Shown one piece after another: positions 1 through 7,800 of a stretch of 13,407 nt of DNA; within the stretch, counting starts at the first letter, position 1, and each line of letters begins with the position of its first letter. The notes beneath the pieces are model-generated. The model saw nothing but the letters and a program-made list of their open reading frames with translations. It had not been told where the DNA came from and ran no database searches. The position numbers and the translations under genes were made by a program. Source of the DNA: CAZEWZ01 sp964516765 (lineage in GTDB: Bacteria > Bacteroidota > Bacteroidia > Flavobacteriales > UBA7430); NCBI GenBank assembly GCA_964516765.1, contig CAZEWZ010000033.1, positions 1 to 13,407 of the forward strand, read 5' to 3'.

Positions 1-53
1 TCGCGACCCCCTGCGTGACAGGCAGGTATTCTAACCAACTGAACTACCAGACC
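1..53 (-). tRNA. tRNA-Asp (GTC), partial, cut by window edge
   Basis: This is the 5' part of a tRNA-Asp on the minus strand: acceptor 5' strand, D arm, anticodon arm with GTC in a CTGTCAC loop, variable loop and the start of the T arm. It matches bases 122-174 of the neighbouring complete copy exactly over all 53 visible bases. The rest of the T arm and the acceptor 3' strand lie outside the window. It is the downstream member of a tandem pair, 47 bp from the first copy, and is probably processed from the same transcript. Confidence 0.93.
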
Positions 54-100
54 AACAAAATAAAAAAGTACTCATGCTTATATGAAAGAAGTTAAAAAAG

Positions 101-174
101 CGGTCTGGACGAGACTCGAACTCGCGACCCCCTGCGTGACAGGCAGGTATTCTAACCAACTGAACTACCAGACC
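101..174 (-). tRNA. tRNA-Asp (GTC)
   Basis: A complete 74-nt cloverleaf can be folded by eye on the minus strand. The acceptor stem pairs GGTCTGG with CCAGACC, the D stem is GTTC/GAAT, the anticodon stem CCTGC/GCAGG holds the loop CTGTCAC with anticodon GTC, and the T stem is GCGAG/CTCGT around TTCGAGT. The discriminator base is G, the usual identity base for tRNA-Asp. The 3' CCA is not encoded (the G is followed by CTTTTTT), so it must be added by CCA nucleotidyltransferase. It decodes GAC/GAU. A second identical copy lies downstream. Confidence 0.97.
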
Positions 175-211
175 AATTTTTGCTGTAAAAACTTTCTATT
201 TAAAGCGAAAG

Positions 212-241
212 CAAATATAAGTGATTTTTCAAGGCATACAA
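212..241 (-). promoter_or_regulatory. Putative Bacteroidota promoter for the tRNA-Asp pair
   Basis: On the minus strand, TATATTTG (212-219) is an exact match to the Bacteroidota -7 consensus TAnnTTTG. A TTG (239-241) lies 19 bp upstream, where the -33 element is expected. The predicted start site is near 205, about 30 nt before the tRNA 5' end, leaving a short leader for RNase P removal. The call rests on consensus and spacing only. Confidence 0.5.
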
Positions 242-290
242 CCTCAACGGTCAAAATATTGCCTGTAAATAAGTTTTTTTTTAGTGACGT

Positions 291-713
291 TTAATCTTCT
301 TTAATCAAAGAATGCAAAGCCAAACGATATGAATCTAATCCAAAGCCACTAATACTTCCAGAGCAGACACTAGATATCAAGGATTTGTGTCTAAATTCTT
401 CTCTAGCGGCCGGTTGAGAAATATGAATCTCTATACAAGGAATAGAAATGGCAGCAATGGCATCTGACAAAGCAACAGAAGTATGCGTGTAGCCTCCTGC
501 ATTGAGGAGGATTACATCACAAGAAAAACCATACTCGTGAATTTTATCAATTAATAAGCCTTCAATATTACTTTGATAAAAAGACAATTCTATCTGAGGA
601 AATGACTGCTGAAGAGAAACAAAATAGGTATCGAAAGATTCATTTCCGTAAATAGAAGGTTCTCTAATTCCTAAAAGATTAAGGTTGGGTCCATTGATGA
701 TAATCACTTTCAT
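291..713 (-). CDS. aroQ: Type II 3-dehydroquinate dehydratase
   Basis: Cytosolic shikimate-pathway enzyme that dehydrates 3-dehydroquinate to 3-dehydroshikimate, the third step towards chorismate and the aromatic amino acids. Its 140 residues match the usual size of the small dodecameric type II enzyme. Visible motifs are NGPNLNLLG (7-15), REPxxYG (17-23) with the catalytic Tyr22, QSNxEG (47-52), NAGGYTHTSVALSDA (71-85), EIHIS (95-99) with the catalytic His97, and REEFRHKS (104-111), which is the substrate-binding/lid Arg region. Two family positions differ from the commonest form: QSNIEG instead of QSNHEG, and HISQ instead of HISN. Neither is a catalytic residue. The gene diverges from xerD with 30 bp between start codons, an arrangement I recall from other Flavobacteria. 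Type I (AroD) is ruled out by size and motifs. Confidence 0.97.
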   Translation of the reverse strand: MKVIIINGPNLNLLGIREPSIYGNESFDTYFVSLQQSFPQIELSFYQSNIEGLLIDKIHEYGFSCDVILLNAGGYTHTSVALSDAIAAISIPCIEIHISQPAAREEFRHKSLISSVCSGSISGFGLDSYRLALHSLIKED

Positions 714-739
714 ATATTTGCCTTTAAGCTGTAAATATA
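713..739. promoter_or_regulatory. Short divergent start region between aroQ and xerD
   Basis: Only 30 bp separate the two start codons. On the plus strand TATATTTG (713-720) matches the -7 consensus TAnnTTTG exactly and would start xerD transcription near 727. The nearest TTG upstream (694-696) is 16 bp away, inside aroQ, which is shorter than the usual 19-21. On the minus strand TATATTTA (732-739) is a one-mismatch -7 box for aroQ with no clear -33. The xerD box begins on the first base of the aroQ start codon, so the two promoters would overlap and could compete. Confidence 0.4.
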
Positions 740-743
740 AGAA

Positions 744-1643
744 ATGAACTGGAAAAGAGCTTTAGAAGAATACCGCAACCATTTGGTCTTAGAAAGGGCC
801 TTTTCACCACATACGGTTGATGCTTATTTAAGAGATGTAAAGAAGCTTCAAACCTTTTGTATTGGTATGCCAAAATCTATTTCATGCCTAGAAGTAGACA
901 TAGAGACTCTTCGAGCCATGCTCAAAAAGCTCCATGAGGATAAAATTAGCACCAAATCTCAATCCCGCATTTTATCTGGTATAAAATCTTTCTTTCATTA
1001 CTTGTGTCTAGAAAACTTATTAGAAATAAATCCCTGTGATAAAATTGACCTACCTAGATTTGAAAGACGTTTACCAGACACGCTCAGTAGAGAAGAAATT
1101 GATACAATAATCAATGGCGTAGATTTATCCTCCATGCACGGAGAAAGAAACAGAACTTTGCTAGAAACACTTTATTCTTGTGGGCTTCGAGTGTCAGAGC
1201 TTATAAAGCTTAAATGTTCAAAACTTTATCTTGATCAAGGCTACTTAGTGGTCTATGGGAAAGGAAATAAAGAAAGACTCATCCCTTTAAACCCAACCTT
1301 GGGTAAATATTTGAAAAATTATCTTCAACAAGTTCGTTCTTATCAAAATATAGCCAAAGGGCACGAAGATTATTTATTTCTTAATAATAGAGGGAAAATG
1401 CTTAGTCGCATGATGATTTTTAATATTGTCAAAAAACAAACAGAATATGTGGGTATTAGAAAAAATATCAGTCCTCATACCTTCCGACATTCTTTTGCAA
1501 CACACCTTCTTCAAGGAGGAGCTAATCTCAGAGCTATACAAACCATGATGGGTCACGAAAGTATTAGTACCACAGAAATATATATGCATATAGACCGTGA
1601 ATTTGTTCGAGAAGAAATGATTCAACATCACCCTCGAAAATGA
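744..1643 (+). CDS. xerD: Tyrosine recombinase XerD
   Basis: Site-specific tyrosine recombinase. In the family it acts with a partner at dif to resolve chromosome dimers at division under FtsK control. Its 299 residues are the standard Xer length. The N-terminal SAM-like core-binding domain (about 1-95) is followed by the catalytic domain (about 107-295). The full catalytic set is visible: Arg149 (CGLRVSEL), Lys173 (YGKGNKER), His245 and Arg248 (SPHTFRHSFATHLL), His271 (MMGHESISTTEIY) and nucleophile Tyr280. Length, motif spacing and position beside aroQ favour a housekeeping Xer protein over a phage or island integrase. The tRNA-Asp genes nearby carry no direct repeat suggesting an attachment site. 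XerC versus XerD cannot be settled from one copy. The stop overlaps the next start (ATGA). Confidence 0.93.
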   Translation: MNWKRALEEYRNHLVLERAFSPHTVDAYLRDVKKLQTFCIGMPKSISCLEVDIETLRAMLKKLHEDKISTKSQSRILSGIKSFFHYLCLENLLEINPCDKIDLPRFERRLPDTLSREEIDTIINGVDLSSMHGERNRTLLETLYSCGLRVSELIKLKCSKLYLDQGYLVVYGKGNKERLIPLNPTLGKYLKNYLQQVRSYQNIAKGHEDYLFLNNRGKMLSRMMIFNIVKKQTEYVGIRKNISPHTFRHSFATHLLQGGANLRAIQTMMGHESISTTEIYMHIDREFVREEMIQHHPRK

Positions 1644-2827
1644 AACTTCCACACCCAAATATCTGGAAACTTTTTGTTATCAAAGGTGGGCTATGGTTCA
1701 TGATTATTATGCCGATTATTGTCTTATTCTTTCAAGACAATGGGCTTAACATGACTCAAATAATGAGCTTGCAAGCTTGTTATTCTGCCTCTTTGGCTCT
1801 TACCGAAATCCCATCAGGTTATGCAGCTGATTTAATAGGTAGAAAAAAGACTTTAATTTTAGGATGTGTTCTTGCATTTTTAGGATTTTCACTCTTTTCT
1901 ATTTCATATACATTCTTTGGCTTTTTAGCTGCAGAATTACTTCTGGGAGTGGGAAATAGTTTTATTTCAGGGGCAGACACAGCATTGATGTATGACAGTT
2001 TACTAGAAGTAAAAGCTGAAAAAAAATTTTTAAAATATGAAGGTAGAAGTATTTCCATAGGCAATTTTTCAGAAGCATTTGCGGGTATTATTGGGGGGAG
2101 TTTAGCTGCAATCTCTTTTAGGTATCCAGCGTATGCTCAAGTTATTATTTCTTTTTTTATTCTTCCTTTTGCGATTTCATTACATGAGCCCAAGATGCAG
2201 CAAGATCGAATCCAAAGGTCATGGAGGAGTATATTAGAGGTAATGAACTTCTCCTTAAGAAAATCAAAAGTACTGCGAACCCATATCATGTATTCATCCG
2301 GAATAGGAATGGGAACTTTAATGATGGCTTGGTTGGCACAACCTTTTTTAAAAGAGTTAGGTGTGGAAATGAAATATTATGGCTTACTTTGGGCTCTACT
2401 CAATATTATAGTTGGATTAGTTGCATACCAAGCCCATCGAATTGAAAATAAATTTTCCGAACTTCAGAGTCTATTTTTAGTAGGTTTTATATGTGTATTT
2501 GGCTATTTACTTATGTCTTTCAATATTAATGGCATGGGATTTGGAATACTTCTGATATTCTATGCAAATCGAGGTTATGCGACACCTCTTTTAAGAAATC
2601 ACATAAATAGACATACGCCATCTAATGTTCGAGCAACGGTTATGAGTATTCGAAGTTTGATAATTCGTTTAAGCTTTGCAATTATCGCCCCTTTTATTGG
2701 ATGGGTAGCGGACCTTTGGGGACTTGACCATGCATTTATAATCATGGGAGGATGGGTAGCAATTATTGTTAGCTTATGTCTTTGCTGGTTTTACAAGAAT
2801 AAAGACGAACTTGTACTAAAATTATAG
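1640..2827 (+). CDS. Major facilitator superfamily transporter, substrate unknown
   Basis: Inner-membrane secondary transporter of 395 residues with about 12 hydrophobic segments, near residues 13-33, 43-62, 70-90, 92-112, 140-160, 164-182, 215-235, 245-265, 276-293, 297-312, 338-358 and 363-385. The cytoplasmic loop after TM2 carries the MFS signature motif A as G60-YAADLIGRKKTL. ALMYDSL (115-121) and the second-half loop (TPSNVRATVMS, 326-336, then GWVADLWGL, 354-362) are typical of the drug-efflux-like MFS branch. The ATG lies in the xerD stop (ATGA), so translation is probably coupled to xerD. That linkage looks organisational rather than functional. Drug or metabolite export is likely for this branch, but no substrate can be read from the sequence. 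Confidence 0.88.
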   Translation: MKLPHPNIWKLFVIKGGLWFMIIMPIIVLFFQDNGLNMTQIMSLQACYSASLALTEIPSGYAADLIGRKKTLILGCVLAFLGFSLFSISYTFFGFLAAELLLGVGNSFISGADTALMYDSLLEVKAEKKFLKYEGRSISIGNFSEAFAGIIGGSLAAISFRYPAYAQVIISFFILPFAISLHEPKMQQDRIQRSWRSILEVMNFSLRKSKVLRTHIMYSSGIGMGTLMMAWLAQPFLKELGVEMKYYGLLWALLNIIVGLVAYQAHRIENKFSELQSLFLVGFICVFGYLLMSFNINGMGFGILLIFYANRGYATPLLRNHINRHTPSNVRATVMSIRSLIIRLSFAIIAPFIGWVADLWGLDHAFIIMGGWVAIIVSLCLCWFYKNKDELVLKL

Positions 2828-2865
2828 ATTTTATTAATTAATCAACAATAACTAACGGATACAGC

Positions 2866-3816
2866 ATGAGACTTACTTATTTACTTTTTTCAGTTTTTTT
2901 GTTCAATACTTTACTAACTGCACAATCCAAAGAATTGGTAATTGAACTAAACCACCTCTACAATAACTCTCCATTTTATTTGAATCAAAACTATCAAGTA
3001 GATAATGACAAAACTTTTTCCTTTTATCGGATGGAGTATTATCTTCACCTGAATAGTGCCAACAATACTGATGGAAGTACTACAGAATTTGATGAACTAT
3101 TCTTATTGGTAAACCCAAGCACAAATGAATTTAATCTAGGTAATTACGATATAGAAAGTCTCAACCAGCTCAACTTCCATTTAGGCGTTTCTCCAAATCT
3201 AAACCACAATGATCCTTCCGAGTGGGAAACTGGTCATCCATTGGCTCCTCAAAACCCAAGTATGCACTGGGGTTGGGCTGCCGGATATCGATTCATTGCA
3301 GCTGAGGGAATGGTAGATCAAGATGGAGATCAAGTACTAGAAACAGTTTTGCAGTACCATGCGGTATCAGACGATTATTATACAGAAATCGTCACTCCAG
3401 TGGTCAGCAAAAGTGAAACAAACACCGTTCGAGTGACATTAAATGTTAATTATGACAAAATTTTTGAAAATATCAATAGTTCCGCTGGAGGAGTTTTTCA
3501 TGGAGTACATAATGAGAACCTTCAGGTGGTAAATAACTTTGCAATGAACAATGTATTCTCATTACCTGAGGATTTACTTTTGCAAGAAGAATCTATGATA
3601 AAAACTTTTATAAATCCTTTTTCTGAATTCATTGATTTAGAAATAAAAGATAAGGCCGAATTAGAGTTGTTTAATGCTACTGGTCAACTAGTATCCAGAA
3701 TGGATTTAAATCCCGGGAAAAACCAAATTAATACCCAAAATCTTCCAAAAGGATTCTATTTCATATCTATGAAATCCAATAATAAGAGAGAAAGAAAAAA
3801 ACTAGTTAAAAAGTAA
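2866..3816 (+). CDS. MbnP-like putative copper-binding protein with T9SS C-terminal domain
   Basis: Secreted protein of 316 residues. A Sec signal peptide (1-20, ending LLTAQ) is followed by an MbnP-like beta domain (about 23-235) and a T9SS type A sorting domain (about 247-316: INPFSEFIDL, LFNATGQLVS, NLPKGFYFISM, basic tail). MbnP-like features are the MEYYLHL strand near 56-62, HPL (124-126), the Trp pair in MHWGWAAGY (133-141) followed by AAEG, and late His residues in FHGVHNEN (211-218). Characterised MbnP/MopE proteins bind copper through His residues and a kynurenine made from Trp. Here W135, W137 and W120 are candidate Trp residues, by inference only. The next gene encodes the matching dihaem enzyme class 23 bp downstream. 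Family assignment rests on remembered motif patterns and on that neighbour. The T9SS-type tail implies export through the outer membrane. Confidence 0.78.
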   Translation: MRLTYLLFSVFLFNTLLTAQSKELVIELNHLYNNSPFYLNQNYQVDNDKTFSFYRMEYYLHLNSANNTDGSTTEFDELFLLVNPSTNEFNLGNYDIESLNQLNFHLGVSPNLNHNDPSEWETGHPLAPQNPSMHWGWAAGYRFIAAEGMVDQDGDQVLETVLQYHAVSDDYYTEIVTPVVSKSETNTVRVTLNVNYDKIFENINSSAGGVFHGVHNENLQVVNNFAMNNVFSLPEDLLLQEESMIKTFINPFSEFIDLEIKDKAELELFNATGQLVSRMDLNPGKNQINTQNLPKGFYFISMKSNNKRERKKLVKK

Positions 3817-3839
3817 AACCTGGTTAGAGTTTTGTTTGC

Positions 3840-4826
3840 ATGAAAAAAATTATTTTCATATTTATTATTGGATTTCTTTTCAGTGCATGTGAAAATCATT
3901 CTCCTTTGGTTGATACTTATGTTTTAGACATTCCTGAGGGTTTTCCAACACCTTATATTCCCGAAGAAAATATTCTAACGAATGAGCGTATCGCTTTAGG
4001 GAAAAAACTATTCTACGATCCTAATTTGTCAGTAGACAAAAGTATTTCATGTGGTTCCTGCCATAAACAAGAATTTGCCTTCGCAGACAATCAGAGCAAT
4101 AGCCCAGGTGTATATGGTCGAAGAGGAAATAGAAATTCAATGAGTCTGAGTAATATGGCATATCAAGATTTTTTTCTACGAGAAGGAGGTGTACCGACTC
4201 TAGAAATGCAAGTATTAGTTCCTATTCAAGACCATAATGAAATGGATTATAATATTTTAGAAGTAGCAAACAGACTGAATCTAGACAGTAGTTACGTTAT
4301 TGCAAGTCAGCAAGCTTACGGTAGAAATCCAGATCCTTACGTCATTGGTCGATCTTTAGCTTCATTTCAGCGTACACTTATTAGCGGAAATTCTAAAGAT
4401 GATTTAAACCAACTCAACTTTTCTGAACAAAAAGGAAAAGAACTTTTTTTTAGCGAAGAATTAAATTGTGGCTCATGCCATGGCGGATTTTTATATACAA
4501 ATCAAGGCATCGAAAATAACGGTTTATATATAGATTTTATCGATAAAGGAAGATACTTATTTTCTCTGTTAGAGGGTGATATTGGTAAGTTTAAAGTTCC
4601 CAGTTTGAGAAATATTGAGTATACTTCACCCTACATGCACGACGGATCTTTGGAGAATTTAGAGGAAGTAATTACCCATTACGCATCTGGAGGAAAGAAT
4701 CACCCGAATCAAAGTTCTCTTGTTAATGGCTTTAAGATTAGCGATGAACAAACACAAGATCTAGTTAATTTTCTAAAAGCCCTAAGTGATCAAAAATTTC
4801 TAAATGAACCAAGATTTAGTCCATAA
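3840..4826 (+). CDS. Dihaem cytochrome c peroxidase, MauG/MbnH-like lipoprotein
   Basis: Periplasmic c-type dihaem enzyme of 328 residues. The N-terminus has a lipoprotein signal with lipobox FSAC, Cys17 being the lipid-attachment residue. Two haem motifs, CGSCH at 71-75 and CGSCH at 210-214, are 139 residues apart, the layout of the bacterial CcP/MauG family. Other family marks are ERIALGKKLFYDPNLS (49-64), FAFADN (79-84), RRGNRNSMSLSN (94-105), KVPSLRNI (252-259) and PYMHDGSLENLEEVI (264-278). Members either reduce peroxide with electrons from c-type cytochromes, or, as MauG and MbnH, use high-valent haem to oxidise a Trp of a partner protein. The MbnP-like gene immediately upstream, probably in the same operon, favours the MbnH-type role. 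Ordinary peroxidase activity cannot be excluded. A terminator follows directly. Confidence 0.9.
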   Translation: MKKIIFIFIIGFLFSACENHSPLVDTYVLDIPEGFPTPYIPEENILTNERIALGKKLFYDPNLSVDKSISCGSCHKQEFAFADNQSNSPGVYGRRGNRNSMSLSNMAYQDFFLREGGVPTLEMQVLVPIQDHNEMDYNILEVANRLNLDSSYVIASQQAYGRNPDPYVIGRSLASFQRTLISGNSKDDLNQLNFSEQKGKELFFSEELNCGSCHGGFLYTNQGIENNGLYIDFIDKGRYLFSLLEGDIGKFKVPSLRNIEYTSPYMHDGSLENLEEVITHYASGGKNHPNQSSLVNGFKISDEQTQDLVNFLKALSDQKFLNEPRFSP

Positions 4827-4870
4827 AAAATCAAATAGTGAATTTTTTATTGGTTTTTTATTTTTTTTTC
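4821..4870 (+). terminator. Rho-independent terminator after the MbnP/peroxidase pair
   Basis: Left arm CCATAAAAAAT (4821-4831) pairs with right arm ATTTTTTATTGG (4842-4853), with one bulged base and a 10-base loop. A T-rich run follows from 4854 to about 4870. The hairpin starts on the last sense codon of the peroxidase gene and spans the stop codon of the converging surface-protein gene, so it fills the whole 20-bp gap. The stem is A/T-rich apart from its CC/GG base. The minus direction lacks a T-tract beyond the stem, so termination should be mainly rightward. Confidence 0.5.
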
Positions 4871-7800
4871 TACCGAGCCATCATTGTAAAGATAATACAA
4901 TACTCTTCCTTTAAAACCAATTTCTGATTGGACTTCTTGACCTAAATTATTTACTACACGAACCAGTTTTTTAATGTCATTTGGATGAACAGCCACATCC
5001 ATATCAATTGCCCACTGAGGAATCATTGGGCTAATATCTATTCTAAGTCCATCTGAACTCTCAAATAAAAAGTCTTCATATGGTTGTGATACAAGCACCT
5101 GATAACCGTGGCCTGGAGTTAAGTCTCCAATTCCGTTGTAACCAAATTCAGGCCAATAAACTTGTCCTAAATTATCCTTAACAACAGTTATAATCTCTGA
5201 AATAATCTCAAAACTAATCACAGCATCTTGTGAATTTGGAAGTGTATAGCCAATAATATTCCATCCTGACACCAAATCAATGTATATGGGACTTGAGGAA
5301 TTATTAGATAAAACCATGTTCTCCGCATATAATTCATCGACCATCGAGTTCATATCATTAATTGTTAAATCTGCAAGAGACATCTGAATGGTCATCTCGT
5401 CAATAATATTCGTGAGAATAATCTCATTGGCTTGAGAAACCATCATAATCTGTGTTGTCGTATCTATATCTAGTTGCATGCTTGTCATATCCTCAGACAT
5501 AGAAGAGATTATTGTATTCATTTGCTCAATAATTGAATCAGATTCAATAATTGACATATTCAATAGCCATAATTGATTGGTCATATCGGCCATTTGAATT
5601 TGATTATTTGCTATAATAGAATTGGCAATCAATAAATCATTCTCTAAAGAAACAGAAAGCAATGTTTGGTCATTTAACGATTCTGTCAAATCATAATTTA
5701 CAGACATTATATTCTCTATAGAATCTATCATATCTAGCATCTCGTCTTGCCATGTATCCTCACATAATTCTACTGAATGACAAGAAGATTCTATATTGTA
5801 TTGCAAATACATTTCGTCCATACAACCATAAGATCCCTGACATGAACCATCGTCTTCTTGAGCAAATGCATTATAATTACAGTATTGAGGGTCTGTACAA
5901 CCAAATGTCGTTACATCAAAATTTATAATATCTAAGGCAATCAGACCATTTGAAGAATAATTAAACATAATTGGAGAAAGATCGAACATCACAACTGATT
6001 GGTTGGGCAATAGAAAAGCAAACAGTACTTCTGATGCCCCATTTGGAAGCCCATCCAATTCTTGCGTAAAAGCATCATCTCCCCAAATTGCTAAAGAGAA
6101 GAAATTGTCTTCAAAAGTTGCTAAACCTACACATTCATAAAAGACTTCATTGGAAGAAGTTATCGTGGGATTATCATTTATCTGACCGTCTCCATTCAAA
6201 TCATAAAATACGCCAACTAAGGTTCCTTGAGGTAAGTATATTGAACTTAAATCCAAACCTAAAGTCATATTATTTGCAGTATTCAAAGGTTGATTGAAAT
6301 GAGTACTTGAAATCTCATTTGTTTGGACTGGGGTTTGGCAAGAGCCATTATCACAATTGGCAAGATAACCTTGAGTAAAATATTCAACGTAAGTTTCATT
6401 TGTACATCCACAATCGGTTTGGTCATAGATGCACGAGCCGTCTTCAATATTAGCAAAATCGATGAAATTATTAGCCACAGGGTCCATGCAACCCAAAATA
6501 TCTTCACACTGAATCAGGTGGTAATCAAATGAATTTATATAATGTAGACCATTGACAATAAAATCTTGATTTGGGATAGGGTTTAATTGGTATTGAGTAC
6601 CATTTAATGAAGTGAAAATAAGATTTAATGATTGGTTTTCCATCCCGTCTATTTCATCTGTAGTTAAATCGTTACCCATAATTGGAAAGGCAGTTTCCAT
6701 TCCGTTAATGAATGAGGATCCAGCACAAGTTAGTTCTCCTTGACTGTTTGTAAAAAAAGCGCCCAGGTATCCCTCTCCTAAAGACTCAATTGAGTTGATA
6801 GATGAATTTGCCAGAGCTAGAGTCATATTTGATCCAGTATTCGTATAATTATAATCCAAAGAGAAACAGTCACCTTGAGCAATTTCATTTTGGTCACAAA
6901 TACCGTCATTATCTTCATCCATCAAACAATTGCCATTGCAATCATAGTAAGCTTGCGAATAAAAACAATCATCATCTTGCGTTGCATTTTGGTTATAATT
7001 ACAAGCTGTATTATCCAAACATCCTTCAATCTCGTCTTCATCACATACTCCATCTTGGTCTTCATCATTTTGGCAATTTCCATTACAGTCGACTGCAGGG
7101 ATAAAAATATACAAACTATGTCCTTCGATAAAAACTTCATAAGCTGGTAAATTATTCTCTGTCCAGGAAGCTAATAAATGTCCTTCAGATCCAGACATAG
7201 AATAAACGGGTATATGGACCTCATCACTATAAGAGCCGGCACCCATATTCATAGAACCATTGCTATTATTGTATATTATGACTGCAGAAGCACCTGCATT
7301 TTGAGCTATCAATGCTTTTAAACTGAATTGACAATCTCCTCTTTTAATTAGAGCAATAGCTCCATCAAATTCAAATTCATAATCATGACAACCCAAATCA
7401 TTGGACTCGTCTACAGAAGCAATATAATTATATTCAGAGTCATAAGTGTCTCCTCCCCAATTTGCTGGTGAAATAGAGATTTCATAAAAAGTTTCTTCAC
7501 CGGCATAAATACAAGATCCATCATCTTGATTAGCATCCTGATTGAAGTTACATGCCTCGAGATTTGTACAACCAGAAGTATTGTAGATACAAGATAAGTC
7601 ATCTATATCCACTTCTGGATTAAAATTATTTGCATCTTCATCCATACAACCGTAAATTTCATCTTGGTTAATATCCTCTGTGGAACAAAAGAGATTCATA
7701 GTAAACTCGTTGACGTAATAGATATCGTTACCAATAAAACTCTGGATTGGATGAGGAGTTAAAATGTATTGATCTCCAAATTCAGTTTCAAACAACATGA

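Noticed and set aside
82..294. 70-residue plus-strand reading frame at the left end
   Set aside because: It reads through the complement of the tRNA-Asp gene and its promoter, and has no protein-like features.
744..1643. XerD as an integrase of an island inserted at the tRNA-Asp genes
   Set aside because: Length, motif spacing and the aroQ neighbour fit housekeeping Xer. No direct repeat of the tRNA end was seen in the window, and no phage or mobilisation genes are present.
1374..1658. 94-residue minus-strand frame inside xerD
   Set aside because: It lies opposite the conserved catalytic end of xerD and the composition is that of an antisense shadow.
2828..2865. Separate promoter for the MbnP-like gene
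   Set aside because: Only TAGATTTT, a one-mismatch -7 box at the MFS stop codon, was found, with no convincing -33. Read-through from the upstream gene is equally possible.
6088..7150. Several 69-100 residue plus-strand frames opposite the large surface protein
   Set aside because: They are antisense shadows, rich in His/Asn/Leu/Ile because the sense strand uses Asp/Asn/Gln codons; there is no independent support.
5759..7651. CRISPR-like regular repeats
   Set aside because: The repeats are diverged, in frame, unevenly spaced and encode Cys/Asp protein motifs.
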